Shown: positions 47,181-58,937 of the stretch, piece by piece | Layout: the number at the start of each line of letters is the position of its first letter | Position numbering within the stretch: position 1 is the first letter of the stretch | Translations under genes and position numbers: made by a program | The notes under the pieces: model-generated | Seen by the model: only the letters and a program-made list of their open reading frames with translations | Told to the model about the DNA's origin: nothing | Database searches by the model: none | Assembly: GCF_032854445.1 (NCBI RefSeq) | Contig: NC_088300.1 | Coordinates: forward strand, 61,976,984-62,040,983 | Origin: Liolophura sinensis | Lineage: Eukaryota; Mollusca; Polyplacophora; Chitonida; Chitonidae | Direction: 5' to 3' | DNA length: 64,000 nucleotides

Positions 47181-50100
47181 GTAAGTGCTTCTTTGTGAAC
47201 ACATCTAACAGTGTAAACTTTCCTTGGAAACTCCTAAGCCTAAGCTAATTGCCATGTAAATGTTTGTCATGATACGATAAGATAACGGTGCGAACCATCC
47301 ATTTGCAAACTGTTTGTATATCTTTGAACTTTTTTCTTGAACTTTTAAGCTTATTTTTTTGTCAAAAAGAGATGCATGAAAGTTTTATTGTTTGCACAAC
47401 ATCAGATATCAAGCGCCAAAACATTACACAGTGTTATCTGTCCCAGTCAATGACACATACAGCGTGCCACACACACAGTCAGACAATTAATGACAGTCTC
47501 ACGAAGACAGTTAAAATATATGTCATTGAATATTTTGCGTTTTAATTTTTCACCGCCCCGAGAAACAGCCAGATGTGTCAAGATGGCCTTGATTGTCGTA
47601 TTAGAATGTTTATCTGGGTGGGTTTTGTATACAAGAATTAGTTATATTATACAATAATACAGTTGTATGCATTAAATGTAGCTTATGCTTACGTTATTAG
47701 TTCTGAGAAGGGTATTAAGAACAGTTATGTTAGTAGTCATGTCTACTGCGCACTGAGCAGATTGCCAAAGACAACTTGACTAATTGACATGTCCTTTATG
47801 TGTGTTAATTGTGGCCTTTTCAAGTCGGTCTTCTCTCCGCTGAAGTGCAGCTGTGTAAAACTCTTGATGCTAAGGAGCGGAAGTGAACACTTCACTGGAT
47901 GTTTTGACGGTTGCAATTGATACAAGCTAGTCTTTTTAACCCCGATGTACTCGCACTTACGGATGTCAAAGGTGCAAGTTCACCGTTTTATTTTTGCTGG
48001 TGAGAAAAAATATTTGCTGTTATTTTGACCGTTACATATGTCATGACTTTACATCAACCACAGACAGCAGGTGAATGAGGCAGGTGCTCGGATTTCCGTT
48101 TGAACCTCCGGTCTTGAATTTCAGTGTGACCCGGCCTTTTTGACATGATGAGGTTTGACACAGATGCCCGGATGAAGCCTCAGATTTCATCCACTTCTTA
48201 GGAGAGTGGAGATTTTGAGATTTGGAAGATTACAAACGTGTGTGACATATACGCGACCGCTGTCAAGATTTACACGGTCAAGATTAAAGATTAGTGCCAT
48301 ATTCTTCTCCTTTCGCGGGAACTCCTTGGCCAAGTTGATGTTCTTACCATACACAAATTTGTAAAAGCTCTGCCTCAAAGCATTTTAAGGGTAGAAGTCC
48401 AAAGTAACGATACAGTAGGGATGAGGAGACATTTATTGACGAGAAGTACAGTTACTACGTCTTCTGTAATTCCACTGCAATTTTCACTAACCAGAATCAC
48501 CCTGTTACAATAGGATGGTGAAAAACCAGGTGAAATTATATTTGATTTACAGTAATTCACAAATAAACCTCACGTGAATTTTCACGAGCTAATCACCCTT
48601 CTCTGCTACAGTTCGTACAGACTGTCTATTATAGTTGAGATTGTGGTTGATTTACTGTCATACACTGAGTAGACAGGTTAACAAAGTTCTTACACAACCA
48701 TTGAATTGACAATTAAAGACGTTATCTCGCAATAGTCAATCAACCGAGTAAAGATGTTCCCTGTAGGCCCCTACGTCTTTCCCTGTTCGCCGTGTGCGCC
48801 TGCACACGCACCTGCTGCCACAAGGACATCGACCAAACTTGTAAGCGTTGCCCCAAGTGGCAGCTGCTTTGTACCTTCAAATGTAGGTCGCAACACACAC
48901 GTTTAGTGTGCAATATAATGACTGCAGTTTATTAATTAATCATCAAGATTTTCCCATCATAGCAGTTTCTTTTTCGCGTGCTTCATATCACATAAAGCTA
49001 CACTGAGCAGTAGTTTTTATTTGGTTTTGGCGTATGACTATCAACGAGTACACAGATACATATGTGGAGATCATTAACATTTAAAACTTGAAGAGAATCA
49101 GGAGTGTTTGGTTACAATATAGCCTCCCTCTTATAGCCTTGTGTCGAATCAAGTTAAAATATGAATATCTGAATTCGTTAATGTGACATTTTAAAATTTT
49201 CGGTTGAATGAGATCATTTGGTAGCCAAATTTGTTGGCCATCCTACATGATGACGTCAGTAGGCTGCAGTTATTCAACCGTGAGATCGAAATACACTCGA
49301 GGAGAGAACAGATACTCGGACCTAGTCGTAACAAACTAAGAATCTCAACCAAGATTTCGCAGTTCGGCAGATTTTGCAATTAGGTGTTCCTCTGAGCCAT
49401 AAACATGCGCAGAACTCCGGAAAAACTAGGGATCATATACACACCGATTCGGAACATAGCAAGTTTTCCCAATGTTTAGTTTTCTCGGTGTGTTTTCGGC
49501 CATTACATCTCTTGGAATAACGTTCTCAGCAAAGAGTTTGCATTTGACAGAGAATGATATCCCCGGTAACCAATGTATGATATCCCTGGCAACTTGTGTC
49601 CCACAGGCGCTGTGTGTGAATACATATTACGTTTCAAAGTATTCGAAACAGCCCACATGCAGGAACGCTCTGGTGGTGATCCCGCTCCTTCTGGCTATTC
49701 CTGAGAACACCGCGGGAAGTATGCGCGCGAACGGGACTCCAGGGACGTGACCAGATGCCGTCGCATGACGTAACGTGTTTAGGAAAGGAAAGACGTAAGG
49801 ATGTGATGTAGCAATTAGCGATATAGTCACTGATATACAATTAAGATTTGCATGCCCAGAGGGGCTAAGAGGCCATATGCTCAATGAGTCTGTAATAAAT
49901 TGGTCCTTTATATCACGTAATTGAAGTAGATAGCGGTGTCTTTGTATCGCATCAGATGATATGGTGAAGAGTCATTTCGGGCGCCTGTATGAAGACGGAG
50001 GAGAGAGGGAAGGGTACCGGAAACAAGGCACAGAAATATTTATAGTGTTCAGAAGGTTGTGTGTGTAGATTGTCGGTCGGGGGCTAACTATACGATATAG

Positions 50101-53100
50101 ATATGGGCAATTGTACCTAATATGTTTGGTTTTAGCTGCGTGTAACCATAAACAGCAAGTCCGTATGTTCCGCTGAAGTTGTCCAGCTGGCTTTATGTCT
50201 GGAGACATGGCGGACTCGGATCAATTAGGGATTTCGGGATATAGCCCTAAAATTGTCAATGTAAACTCTTAAATACGTGTATCAAATCTATAAAACGTAT
50301 TGGCATCCAACTCCAAATATATTGTTTCGCACAGAAGTTTAAAGATTTGGACTTTAGCCCCAAAATGGCTTGTGAAAATGACTCTGAAGGTACAGGACTG
50401 GTGAAGTGAGACCTATTTCAGTACAGGGAATTTCTAGATTGTATATTGACGTATCTTGGAATAAAGTCAGACATATTTCGTTATGATAAGGTTAGAGGTG
50501 ATTTCGAATTTTGAACACCCTTGATCTCCCTTTACCTTAAGTTTTCAAACTGTTTTATTATCCAGACTCCTCTGCAAAGCTATACCGCATAACATAAGCA
50601 AGGTGCGAGTCTAAAATACAAATCTTTTGCTCGGAGAGGGAGCATAATACAACACATCTGATCATGTTTCATACTGTTACTTTGGTGGCTGTGTCACTCG
50701 ATTCGGAGTTACATGTCTGCAGCTAAGTTGAGTCAGCATAGGCAAGAAGTAGGCTTAGATGTTAAGCCTGAAAAGCATGAAATGGATTTGCTAATATTTA
50801 TTTGCGAAGCAACATGCCGAATCTGTAAATGTATAGGGTGTATAGGCTTTAACCAGATATCCACCATTCATCTGCAAGCAATAAACCTCGGTTAACTTCG
50901 GCTTATTCCTCCCCCACCCGACATAACGCATACAGTATGGCAATTTAGGGTTGCATTTGTTTATATGTTGTCTTTGACATTTTGGGAAACATGGAAACTC
51001 CACCAGTTGACAACGTTACGCAATGAACAGAGATTGTCGGCTTCTGTTCAGATTTCAGAGAGCGGCACACCCTTGTTTATTAACTCAGAAACCTCAGTCT
51101 CCAGTAGCCTGCATGTACTTGATTCATAGTGACATGTTAAGGGTGTTGTGACGGAAGCACAGTAAAGGGATCTGTACCGAGAAGTCTGGGGCATGACTGA
51201 CTACATGTAACGTGACCCAATGTCATGTAACACGAAATCTCTCTTCTCAACGTGAATTTTCTTCAAAATAATAAATCCGGCACGTGAACACGGTTCTATC
51301 TGGTAACATGCAAATCTCTTTCTACAACGTGATTTTGGCTTACATGAATTCAACGCCAACTTTTCTTCAAATTTAAAGCCATAGGAAAAATTGTATCAAT
51401 TGTTGATTTAAGGCATGCCCGAATATTATGAACTCTAGCTTAGTCACAAAATCCAGGCCTGAACATCCACCAGTAAAGCAGGCCGCCGTCATAATATATT
51501 CTTGGGGACAGCGTCAAGTGTCAGTCAGATAAGAAATTCTAGACGTTCAAGTATTTTTCCTCACACATTATAATTACACTCCTACTAGTAATTTGGAAAG
51601 AATTTTGCACTAGATATACATAGTGATACTTAGAAAGGAAAGAGTTTTTGTTATACATCAGATATACATAGCGATGATGGGAAAGGAAAGAGAAAAGCTT
51701 TTATTACACATTAGATATATATATATATATATAGTGATGCTTGGAAAGGAAGAGAAAAGATTTTATTACACATTAGATATACATAGTGATGTTTGGAAAG
51801 GAAAAAGAAAAGCTTTTATCACACATTAGATATACATAGTGATGCTTGAAAGGGGAGAGAAAAGCTTTTGCTTTACATCAGATATACATAGTGATGATTG
51901 GAAAGGAAAAACACAAACTTTTATTACACATTAGATATACATAGTGATGCTTGGAAAGGGGAGAGAAAAGATTTTGCTTTACATCAGATACACATAGTGA
52001 TGCTTGGAAAGGAAAGAGAGAAGCTTTTACTAGTATTACACATAGGATATACATAGTGATGATTGGAAAGGAAAGAAAAAAGCTTTTGTTATACATCAGA
52101 TATACATATTCTTGCTTGTAAAGCTTGTAAAGAAATAGCTTTTGTTGTACAACGGATGTGCTTAGTGATGATTGGAAAGTAAAGAGAAAGGCTTTTGTTA
52201 AAGTAAATGAAAGCTAAAATATGAAGTAAGGTTCATCAAATAGACAACTTTAAACTATGCATAAATATACTTTCGTTTATTTTTTTTTTAATTTTTGTGA
52301 AAGCCATTTAAATCTTTGAATTCTAAGGTGGGCTTTATGAAACATACTATCAGAGTTTAGGAACTCTGACATCACAGGGAGTTTTTCCAATTTGAATCAC
52401 GACACTGAATGTTGTAATAACTCTTTTAACCCGTGAGTAAAAGATTATTGAAATAATGTTCTCAAAAAATTTCGGGAAAAAAGGTGATGTGACGACATAG
52501 TTCCTAAATACCGTCACTATGGCCCATAGAATTCAAATATTTGAATGCCTTTCAACACTCTTTAAAAAATTTAAAAACATAAATGAAAGTATTTTTACGC
52601 GTAGTTTTCAGTTCTCTGTATGATGAACATTACTTCATATTTTAGCTTTCTTTTACTTTAATCTGGATAAATGAGTCTAAAAGAATGAACAAAGAAAGAA
52701 TAGAACGTGTATTGCAATGGCTAATTCAACTAATCGTATTGTCATCGTGGAAATGTGATAATCAAAGCATCTCATAGACGCAGACATGCAGACAAAAAAT
52801 GTAGAATAGAATTTTGAAGCAGCATTCCAGAAACATGGGTGTGGAGGCATATCATGCGGACGTCTCTCTCGAAGTTAACTGTGCTGCAGAGTTTAAGGAA
52901 CACGGGTTTTTAGGTGTGGAGACTCGCCTGATATGCTTGTAATGCTCCTCGCTTTATGTATAGCCTTTTTCGAGTCATCTACAGAGAACAGCAAGGAGTC
53001 GTGAAAGTTGCACTTACAATTCTCTGCGTTCTTCACTAAATTAAATAAAAGTTCCATGTACTTGAATTTTCCATGAAAAAACAATACAGTTACACCACTG

Positions 53101-56100
53101 ATTGTGCTTTTAAACGGGTTTCACCTCCATCACTCTGATTTGTCAGCGATTTACAAGCTTTTGTTTGGATTTGACAGAAAGTGTTAGGGGCATGATTACT
53201 ATAAGGTTAAGACCCCTTGCAAATTTATCAGTCCCTCCCAGTCTCACCCAGCTCCTCCCAGGTCTTTAGACCTGCTGGGACAGCACCCTGTCACCCTCTT
53301 GAGGCGTGGTATTCCCTGCTAGCTTTAAGGCACTAAGCCCATTGTTTTACATTGGTTACCACAGGGTGTCCCGTTACTTCTTCAAGATTACGTAACTGTA
53401 TTTAATGAACACGTTTTGTCCAGGACGCGGGACGTCTTAAGTAGGTGGTTGCTATGAGTCTAAGTGAGTGTGGTGTGAGATGATTCTCTACTTGAGGGAT
53501 CTGGATGACCCAAGGAGGATGAGATATCATTGTGCCCGTCCCCTGACAAGTTCTAATGTCTCTGCAGGAGAAATACATATATCCAGACAGGTATTGGGTA
53601 GTTGTTATTGGATGGTGATTAGTTCTGGCTGAGTGTCACGCCACGGACCAACATCTATTTCCCATTAAGCAAAATGGTTTTCTGGTGTCACAAGTTTAGG
53701 AAAAGCAGACGTCTCCCAGTGACTGCTGTCAAACTTAACCTGATGGATCACAGCTTCCCAATGATGGCTGTCAGTTTTATTTAACTACAACAATGATAAA
53801 TTTCTGGCTATTTTTCCATTTTAATCGCCTGTATGTCTGATAGGCATGAAACTGTACCCGGTCCCCAATTCCAGCGGAGCAAATGAACGGAAATGGCCAA
53901 CGTGTGAATTGCCTGCCAGTCCATTAGTGGCCACCCGCTAGGAGCACTTGGCAACACAAATACCAGCTAGGGATGTGGGGAATTTACAGGAACACGTGGG
54001 ACGCTACACTTGAAGATTTGGTCGTCATTCCAGGCACTGGCCGGATGCTGTGGTCAAACCGATCTAAACTAGCCCCCGGGTTCATGAGGATCTATACCTG
54101 TATCAGTGTATGCCACTGTGATAGACTACATGGGCGATGGTATTTTCGTCATTATGTAAAGCTAATCATCATACAGATAAAATGCACGCCTAATCACATA
54201 TTTCTCGCTTGTTCATCTGTTTCAGCTATATCCCATTAGGGATATAGATTCACCTCTTGGTATCTGTGTATTTGGAATCAATAGGCCCCATATGGGCAAC
54301 ATGGCAGACAGATTTGTGACTTCTGGCTGCAGTAATACTCAAATTTGAAAACATATCTTAGTACATCATTAAAAACCTTTTTCGAAAAGTGTTTGTCAGT
54401 TAAGAGGGTTTTTTTTTTTTTACCGAAAAATACGGTTAAATGGTTGAAATGTGGGCTTTGCGGGCCTTAGTGTTAGTTCCCAATGCGTCACTTCGGCATT
54501 TTCAGCATCCGGTTAACATAATTTTACGTCTTTTAATCGTGTTTAATGTATCTTATTTCCCAACGATGCATCAATAGGACTCATGCTTATCGTCTAAATA
54601 ACTGTCAATGTTTTCTTTACGGTCATTTATTTATTTATTTTATTTATCTGAGTGTTGTTTTATGCCGTACTCAAGAATATTTCATTTGTACGACGGCGGC
54701 CAGCATTATGGTAAGCAGTAACCGGACAGAACCCAGGAGAAACCCACGACTATTCGCAAGATGCTGCCAGACCTTCCTACGTACTACCAGACGGGAACCC
54801 AGCGTGAGCTGGACATGAACTCATGGCGATTGCATTGTGTTCGCTAATTAGTTGTCAGTTTTGTCGTAGAAGGATTAAATGTTTGTCTGATAAGCGAATC
54901 GCAAAAGTAATGTTTTAAACCGAATCTTAATATATATGATTCCAAAAATGGAACCGGAAACATTCAAAATTTAAAGAAGAAAAAACAATGATGTAATGCT
55001 GGAAAGCAACATTTTGTTTGTTGTCTGTTGAAAACGGGTTCTCCACACGACCACCCTTAAAATTACTATCAATTTGTGAAATAACCATTCCATTTATATG
55101 TGAAAGTCAAGGTATAATGTCATTCTTTCACAACACACAGCAAGGAACCACTTAAAACCAACCGTGGATTTTGTGCCAGTACTATTATGAGTAAAACGGC
55201 CAGTGATTGGCAATGGTCAAGAATGCATGCACACATGTGTCCTGAAGTCGACAACCACTTGTTCTCGTGGACTCTCCCTTGGTGGGCTCCACAGGAGACT
55301 GGACAATCGTCTCCGTCCACTTTAGCACTTAGTCTCAATGGCGCACGCATCGACAAAGTACATTGTTAGGTACAACGACTTCAAGGTTTTCGCCCCAAGA
55401 GCAAAATGCTCTAATGAGACCCCACCCAGTCACTAACTTCTGGAACGCGACATTCTTTAGGCTTCTGAGAGAACCATGTATTGTAGTCTATTAGGAATAG
55501 TAATGGTACGTTTAATTGCTCAGAGGAAAAGTATAATGCTTTGAAATGTGAAAAATTCACACGGTGAATTATAACATTTGGAACTAATTTAGAGCATCGC
55601 AGCCTCACTCTGCTCTTCGTTGAATTCGTGTCACCCGATTCCAGAGCTAGTTTTCTTTGCGCCACCCTCACCCAGACCCGACTGGGTAAAGTCAGTACCA
55701 GAGGGTCTCTGTGAGGGTAGAGGGCTGGTTGCACAGAAGACCCTGGGACACTGCGAGGAATGACGCGTTTCAACAGAGTGTAAAATTACCTCAACTTTTG
55801 GCAAGGAAACTTTCTCACGCACTAAATCAAGTTGTCAAAACACAGCAGCAATTACGTTAAACAGTGGCCATGGCTTGGTTGAAATTGCCCTAACAGGTGC
55901 TTTCCTACTGTGTATGCCCCGGTGGTTGTGAAATTAACTTCCATATCAAATAATTTCCTTTTAGGAGCACCACCCTGGTGGATCACGTTACCTCGCCGAG
56001 CTATAAGGGCCCTGTCGTCAGATCCTATCTGGGGACGGTGTTCAGGTTCTTATCCCCGGGCTGATGGAAAACCTCTGCCTAAACACAGATGGCAGGGCTA

Positions 56101-58937
56101 TGCATATAAAAACCTTTCATGTTAGGATACCGAATTTCATGTAAAATAGTTTAAAGTTTTTCTTTTTTATGTTTTTTCATTACAGGTCAAACCTACGTAG
56201 AGGTCATCGTCTTGGTTCTTATATTCTTGGTGGGCTTCGTTAGCAACCTGCTGGTGAGTTTTGGGAACAGTACCTTGTCCCCATGTACCGACAGTTCTAA
56301 TTGGTTCCGGCTGGTGGCCGTGACCGGTCTGGTTCACCTCCTTAGTAGCTTTGTAAACACAGCTAATAGTCTATACACTCCTCACTCTGCCTATATCCTT
56401 CGTTATCAAAAAGTCACATCTTCCCACAGAACATTGGATTAATACACAAAGACAATGTGTTATAAAACAGAAACTGTGCCAAGTATCAGTTCACCGACTG
56501 ATGGAGGTGATACGAGAGACCAGTTTTGCCCCAAACACAGCACGAGATGTGGAGATATTGCTAAGATTACAGACAACAAAAGTAGATGGTGTTGTCGGCT
56601 GCCAAGGGATAAAGTGCAAATGGCTTAAATTTTATTTCCTCCAATTACATGTGAACATTGCATATACAGCTCTCTCACAATTGTGGATGGTATTTGCCAG
56701 TTGTTTTACTATCGTTATTTCTGAATAAACACCGCGTTATTTGAAGCTAAGGGTAATCTGTCTAAGGGATTATTTATCATTTATCTTCCTTGGTTTAGTC
56801 ATTCATTTGCCTGTTGTTTTATCCTAATACTCAAGAATTTTCACTTATGCTATCAGGGCCAGCTTTTTGGGTCGACGATAGCATAGAATGTACGGGTTAA
56901 CTAAACCAAAGACCTTTGGCAACTTACTGACTGTCATGCGTAACGTAGACGTGCATTGTTGATGACAGACAAGTGGTCAACGTACTATTTGCGCACACTG
57001 TAACACGAATGAGGTCGATTGTTTATTGTCAGAAAGGTTTAATGTAGAGCTAGAGGGTAGATCAACATGTGGCATGGTTTAACAATGCACATGTAATTGT
57101 TGACTGTTAGCTGCATTCATTATGGATACACAAAATATAAACCATTATACGTGTATCATTAAGAGAAAAGGGAAAAAAAGACAAAAACAGAGGTGCAGTT
57201 CCATGCTTTTACCGCGTGAAGTACAATTGACGCTGACAGCCATTGTCAGATACAAAGGCCTATTGTGAGCGAAATAATGGAAAGCAATGATTTTGCCAAT
57301 AGGTTATAGCCGATGGACCGGAACTTACTAATGATTAGGGATAATCACATCGTGGAGATAACCCTCTTAAAAGAGGGAAGAGAACAATTTAACTGTCGTG
57401 AGGAAAATTCAGAGTTGGACTCACACGCGACCACAGAATTGCGCGTACGTGTACGTGAAGTGGTAATTTTCACTACTTCCTGGTTTTAATACTAGTATAA
57501 GCCTTTTGATATGCAAGAAATACATGTTATTTCGGGAAGTTACACCTGTGCAGTTCTGCAGTTACCTGTTCCATTAACAGTAAGCCAGCTTCCAAAAGTA
57601 TGAAACTGACATTTTATGTTCTTCTTTAGTGTATAAAACAGTCCCAGACATTCCGCGGCCGATAAGCTTTGGTGTATACCTGGCCACGCCTGTGAGAAAG
57701 ACGTCATAAAAATCTTGATATAGGTTGACCCGTCAAAATCTGTACCTTTCCATACCGGAAGCTGGGAGGGGCGCCTACCAACGCCAAAGACGTCCCTCGC
57801 AGCCTCATCACCACCTGTCTCCTTGTGTCCTTTCGCCCAGAATTTCAAACTTTCATTATTAAAACTCATACCTCCCCAAAGCTTCGCTTGGTATCCATCA
57901 TTTTGATACCAAGCATGCACCTGTACACCAAACATGGCAGGCTGGTAGCCAAGCAAAGACTTTACACAGTACACAGAATTACATTCGTAAAAAACGGAAG
58001 TTGTAATTGGGGTGTGTGTCCAGCTACGAACTCATAATTGAATTGTTATTTTCCAGGTGCTGGTGGTGATAAGGCGGAAGAAAAGACGCCCTTCCATGAA
58101 CGTTACGGACGTCTTCATCGCTAATCTTGCTTTGTCCGACCTGCTCTTCACCATCACCATTCCCTTCATCATCGCCCACCGATCACCGTTCACTGGGCGT
58201 TGGGCGGCGTGCTCTGTAAGATGCTTTCCTTCCTCCAGTTCGTCAGCGCTTCCGCCTCCATCCTCACCATGATGATGATCAGCATTGATCGTTACATCGT
58301 CATCTGCAAGCAGAGCTGCTCTCGGCCGATCGGGATCAAGTTCACCCCTGTGGTGTCTGGGGTTGTCGTCGTCATAGTGTGGTTTGTCGCGTTATCTTTT
58401 TCCAGCCCGGTGCCGTAGGTTTGACGGAACGCCACATCGACTACCTGGACAAGACTTACGTGTTCTGCGCCATACTCTGGCCTGAAGGTTTCAGCGGAGG
58501 CTGGTTCTTGGTCGCCATGGGCGCTTTCCTATTTGTACTGCCCGTGACCGTTATATCTATAATGTACTTGCAAATTTTGCTTTTTGTCCGAAAGACTTCG
58601 CAGAAGTTCGCTCTCCAGCCTATACATCAGAGCACTCAGGTACAGTTGAAACTGGTGAAAATGTTTGTGACGGTGTTGGTGCTATTCGTAGTCATGTGGT
58701 TTGCCGTTCTTCATCGTGTCTTTCCTGATCCTCTATACGGAGCTCGTGACGTCCACTCACTTCACCACTACAGTCATCATGGCTCACCTCAGCCCCTGTA
58801 TTAACCCCGTGCTCTACGGCTACTTCAACGAGAGCTACAGACAAGGGTTCAGAAAGCTGTTCGCTAAGGACAAGCGAATGAGCATGCGAATCGATCATAA
58901 TTCTACCGTTGTGAACGCCTTGGTGTCCGTGCGATGA
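47090..58937 (+). CDS. Rhodopsin-like (class A) GPCR, peptide-receptor type; frame-broken last exon
   Basis: Three coding exons: 47090-47180, 56186-56253 and 58057-58937, introns GT-AG with matching phases (1, then 0). Allowing three one-base frame breaks in the last exon, the product is 346 residues, a normal size. The N-terminus has an N-glycosylation sequon (NES). TM1 carries FVSNLL, TM2 NLALSDLL, TM3 the disulfide Cys in VLCKM and the G-protein motif in SIDRYIVICK, ECL2 its Cys in YVFCAILW, TM5 FVLPVTVI, TM6 a PFF segment and TM7 NPVLYGYF followed by an amphipathic helix 8. The short tail ends SVR. The pattern suggests a neuropeptide or hormone receptor coupling to G proteins at the plasma membrane; the ligand is unknown. 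The breaks near 58185-58193, 58405-58413 and 58700-58704 lie in short homopolymers, so assembly error and recent pseudogenisation are both possible. Confidence 0.85.
47181..51469. other. GPCR intron 1, left part
   Basis: Intronic sequence after the exon 1 donor. Short open frames on both strands lack family features and splice context. Nothing else was recognised here. Confidence 0.55.
51470..51532 (+). mobile_element. Diverged SINE module fragment in GPCR intron 1
   Basis: CAGGCCGCCGTCATAATATA followed by TTCTTGGGGACAGCGTCAAG matches the 3' module with many changes. Confidence 0.5.
51610..52195. repeat. ~50-55-bp minisatellite, about 11 copies, GPCR intron 1
   Basis: The unit is around TAGATATACATAGTGATGCT + TGGAAAGGAAAGAGAAAAGC + TTTTATTACACAT, with alternating TTACACAT and ATACATCA variants. 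It abuts the MITE-like element. Confidence 0.92.
52198..52661. mobile_element. MITE-like element with ~190-bp terminal inverted repeats and TTAA ends
   Basis: The left arm from TTAAAGTAAATGAAAGCTAA pairs with the right arm, whose complement starts TTAAAGTAAAAGAAAGCTAA. Similarity continues for about 190 bp with substitutions and small indels, leaving a centre of about 85 bp. Both ends sit on TTAA, the target preferred by piggyBac-type elements. There is no coding capacity. Confidence 0.82.
52662..54623. other. GPCR intron 1, middle part
   Basis: No coding or repeat feature recognised. Confidence 0.55.
54624..54838 (-). mobile_element. SINE lacking its head, GPCR intron 1
   Basis: Tail, intact module (TATGCCGTACTCAAGAATAT) and body to the box B region (GAACTCATGGCGATTGCATT). 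Confidence 0.88.
56186..56253 (+). CDS. GPCR exon 2 (TM1)
   Basis: A 68-nt exon after a strong pyrimidine tract and acceptor TTTTTTCATTACAG. It encodes QTYVEVIVLVLIFLVGFVSN followed by LL: the first membrane helix with the conserved Asn of class A receptors. The donor is CTG|GTGAGT, phase 0. Confidence 0.85.
56795..56885 (-). mobile_element. Diverged SINE fragment, GPCR intron 2
   Basis: TACTCAAGAATTTTCACTTA and GGGCCAGC keep the order of module and body start; the rest is unrecognisable. Confidence 0.5.
57540..57925 (-). other. Long open frame antisense in GPCR intron 2 (not a confirmed gene)
   Basis: An uninterrupted frame of about 130-144 codons with a mixed, protein-like composition. 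Segments include KLWGGMSFNNESLKFWAKGH and RRPSQLPVWKGTDFDGSTYI. The farthest start is GTG; the first ATG begins MFGVQVHAW. I recognise no domain. Frames of this length are expected a few times by chance in 64 kb, so it is recorded only as a candidate old retrocopy or exon. Confidence 0.2.
58057..58937 (+). CDS. GPCR exon 3 (TM1 end to C-terminus), three frame breaks
   Basis: The acceptor is TATTTTCCAG. The 881-nt exon encodes the rest of TM1 (VLVVIRRKKRRPSMNVTDVF), TM2 to TM7 and a short tail to TGA. It is read in three frames in turn. A base appears missing near 58193 before WALGGVLCKM and another near 58410 before VGLTERHIDY, and one T is extra near 58701 before PFFIVSF. The net change of one base fits a whole number of codons if all three are corrected. 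Confidence 0.85.
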
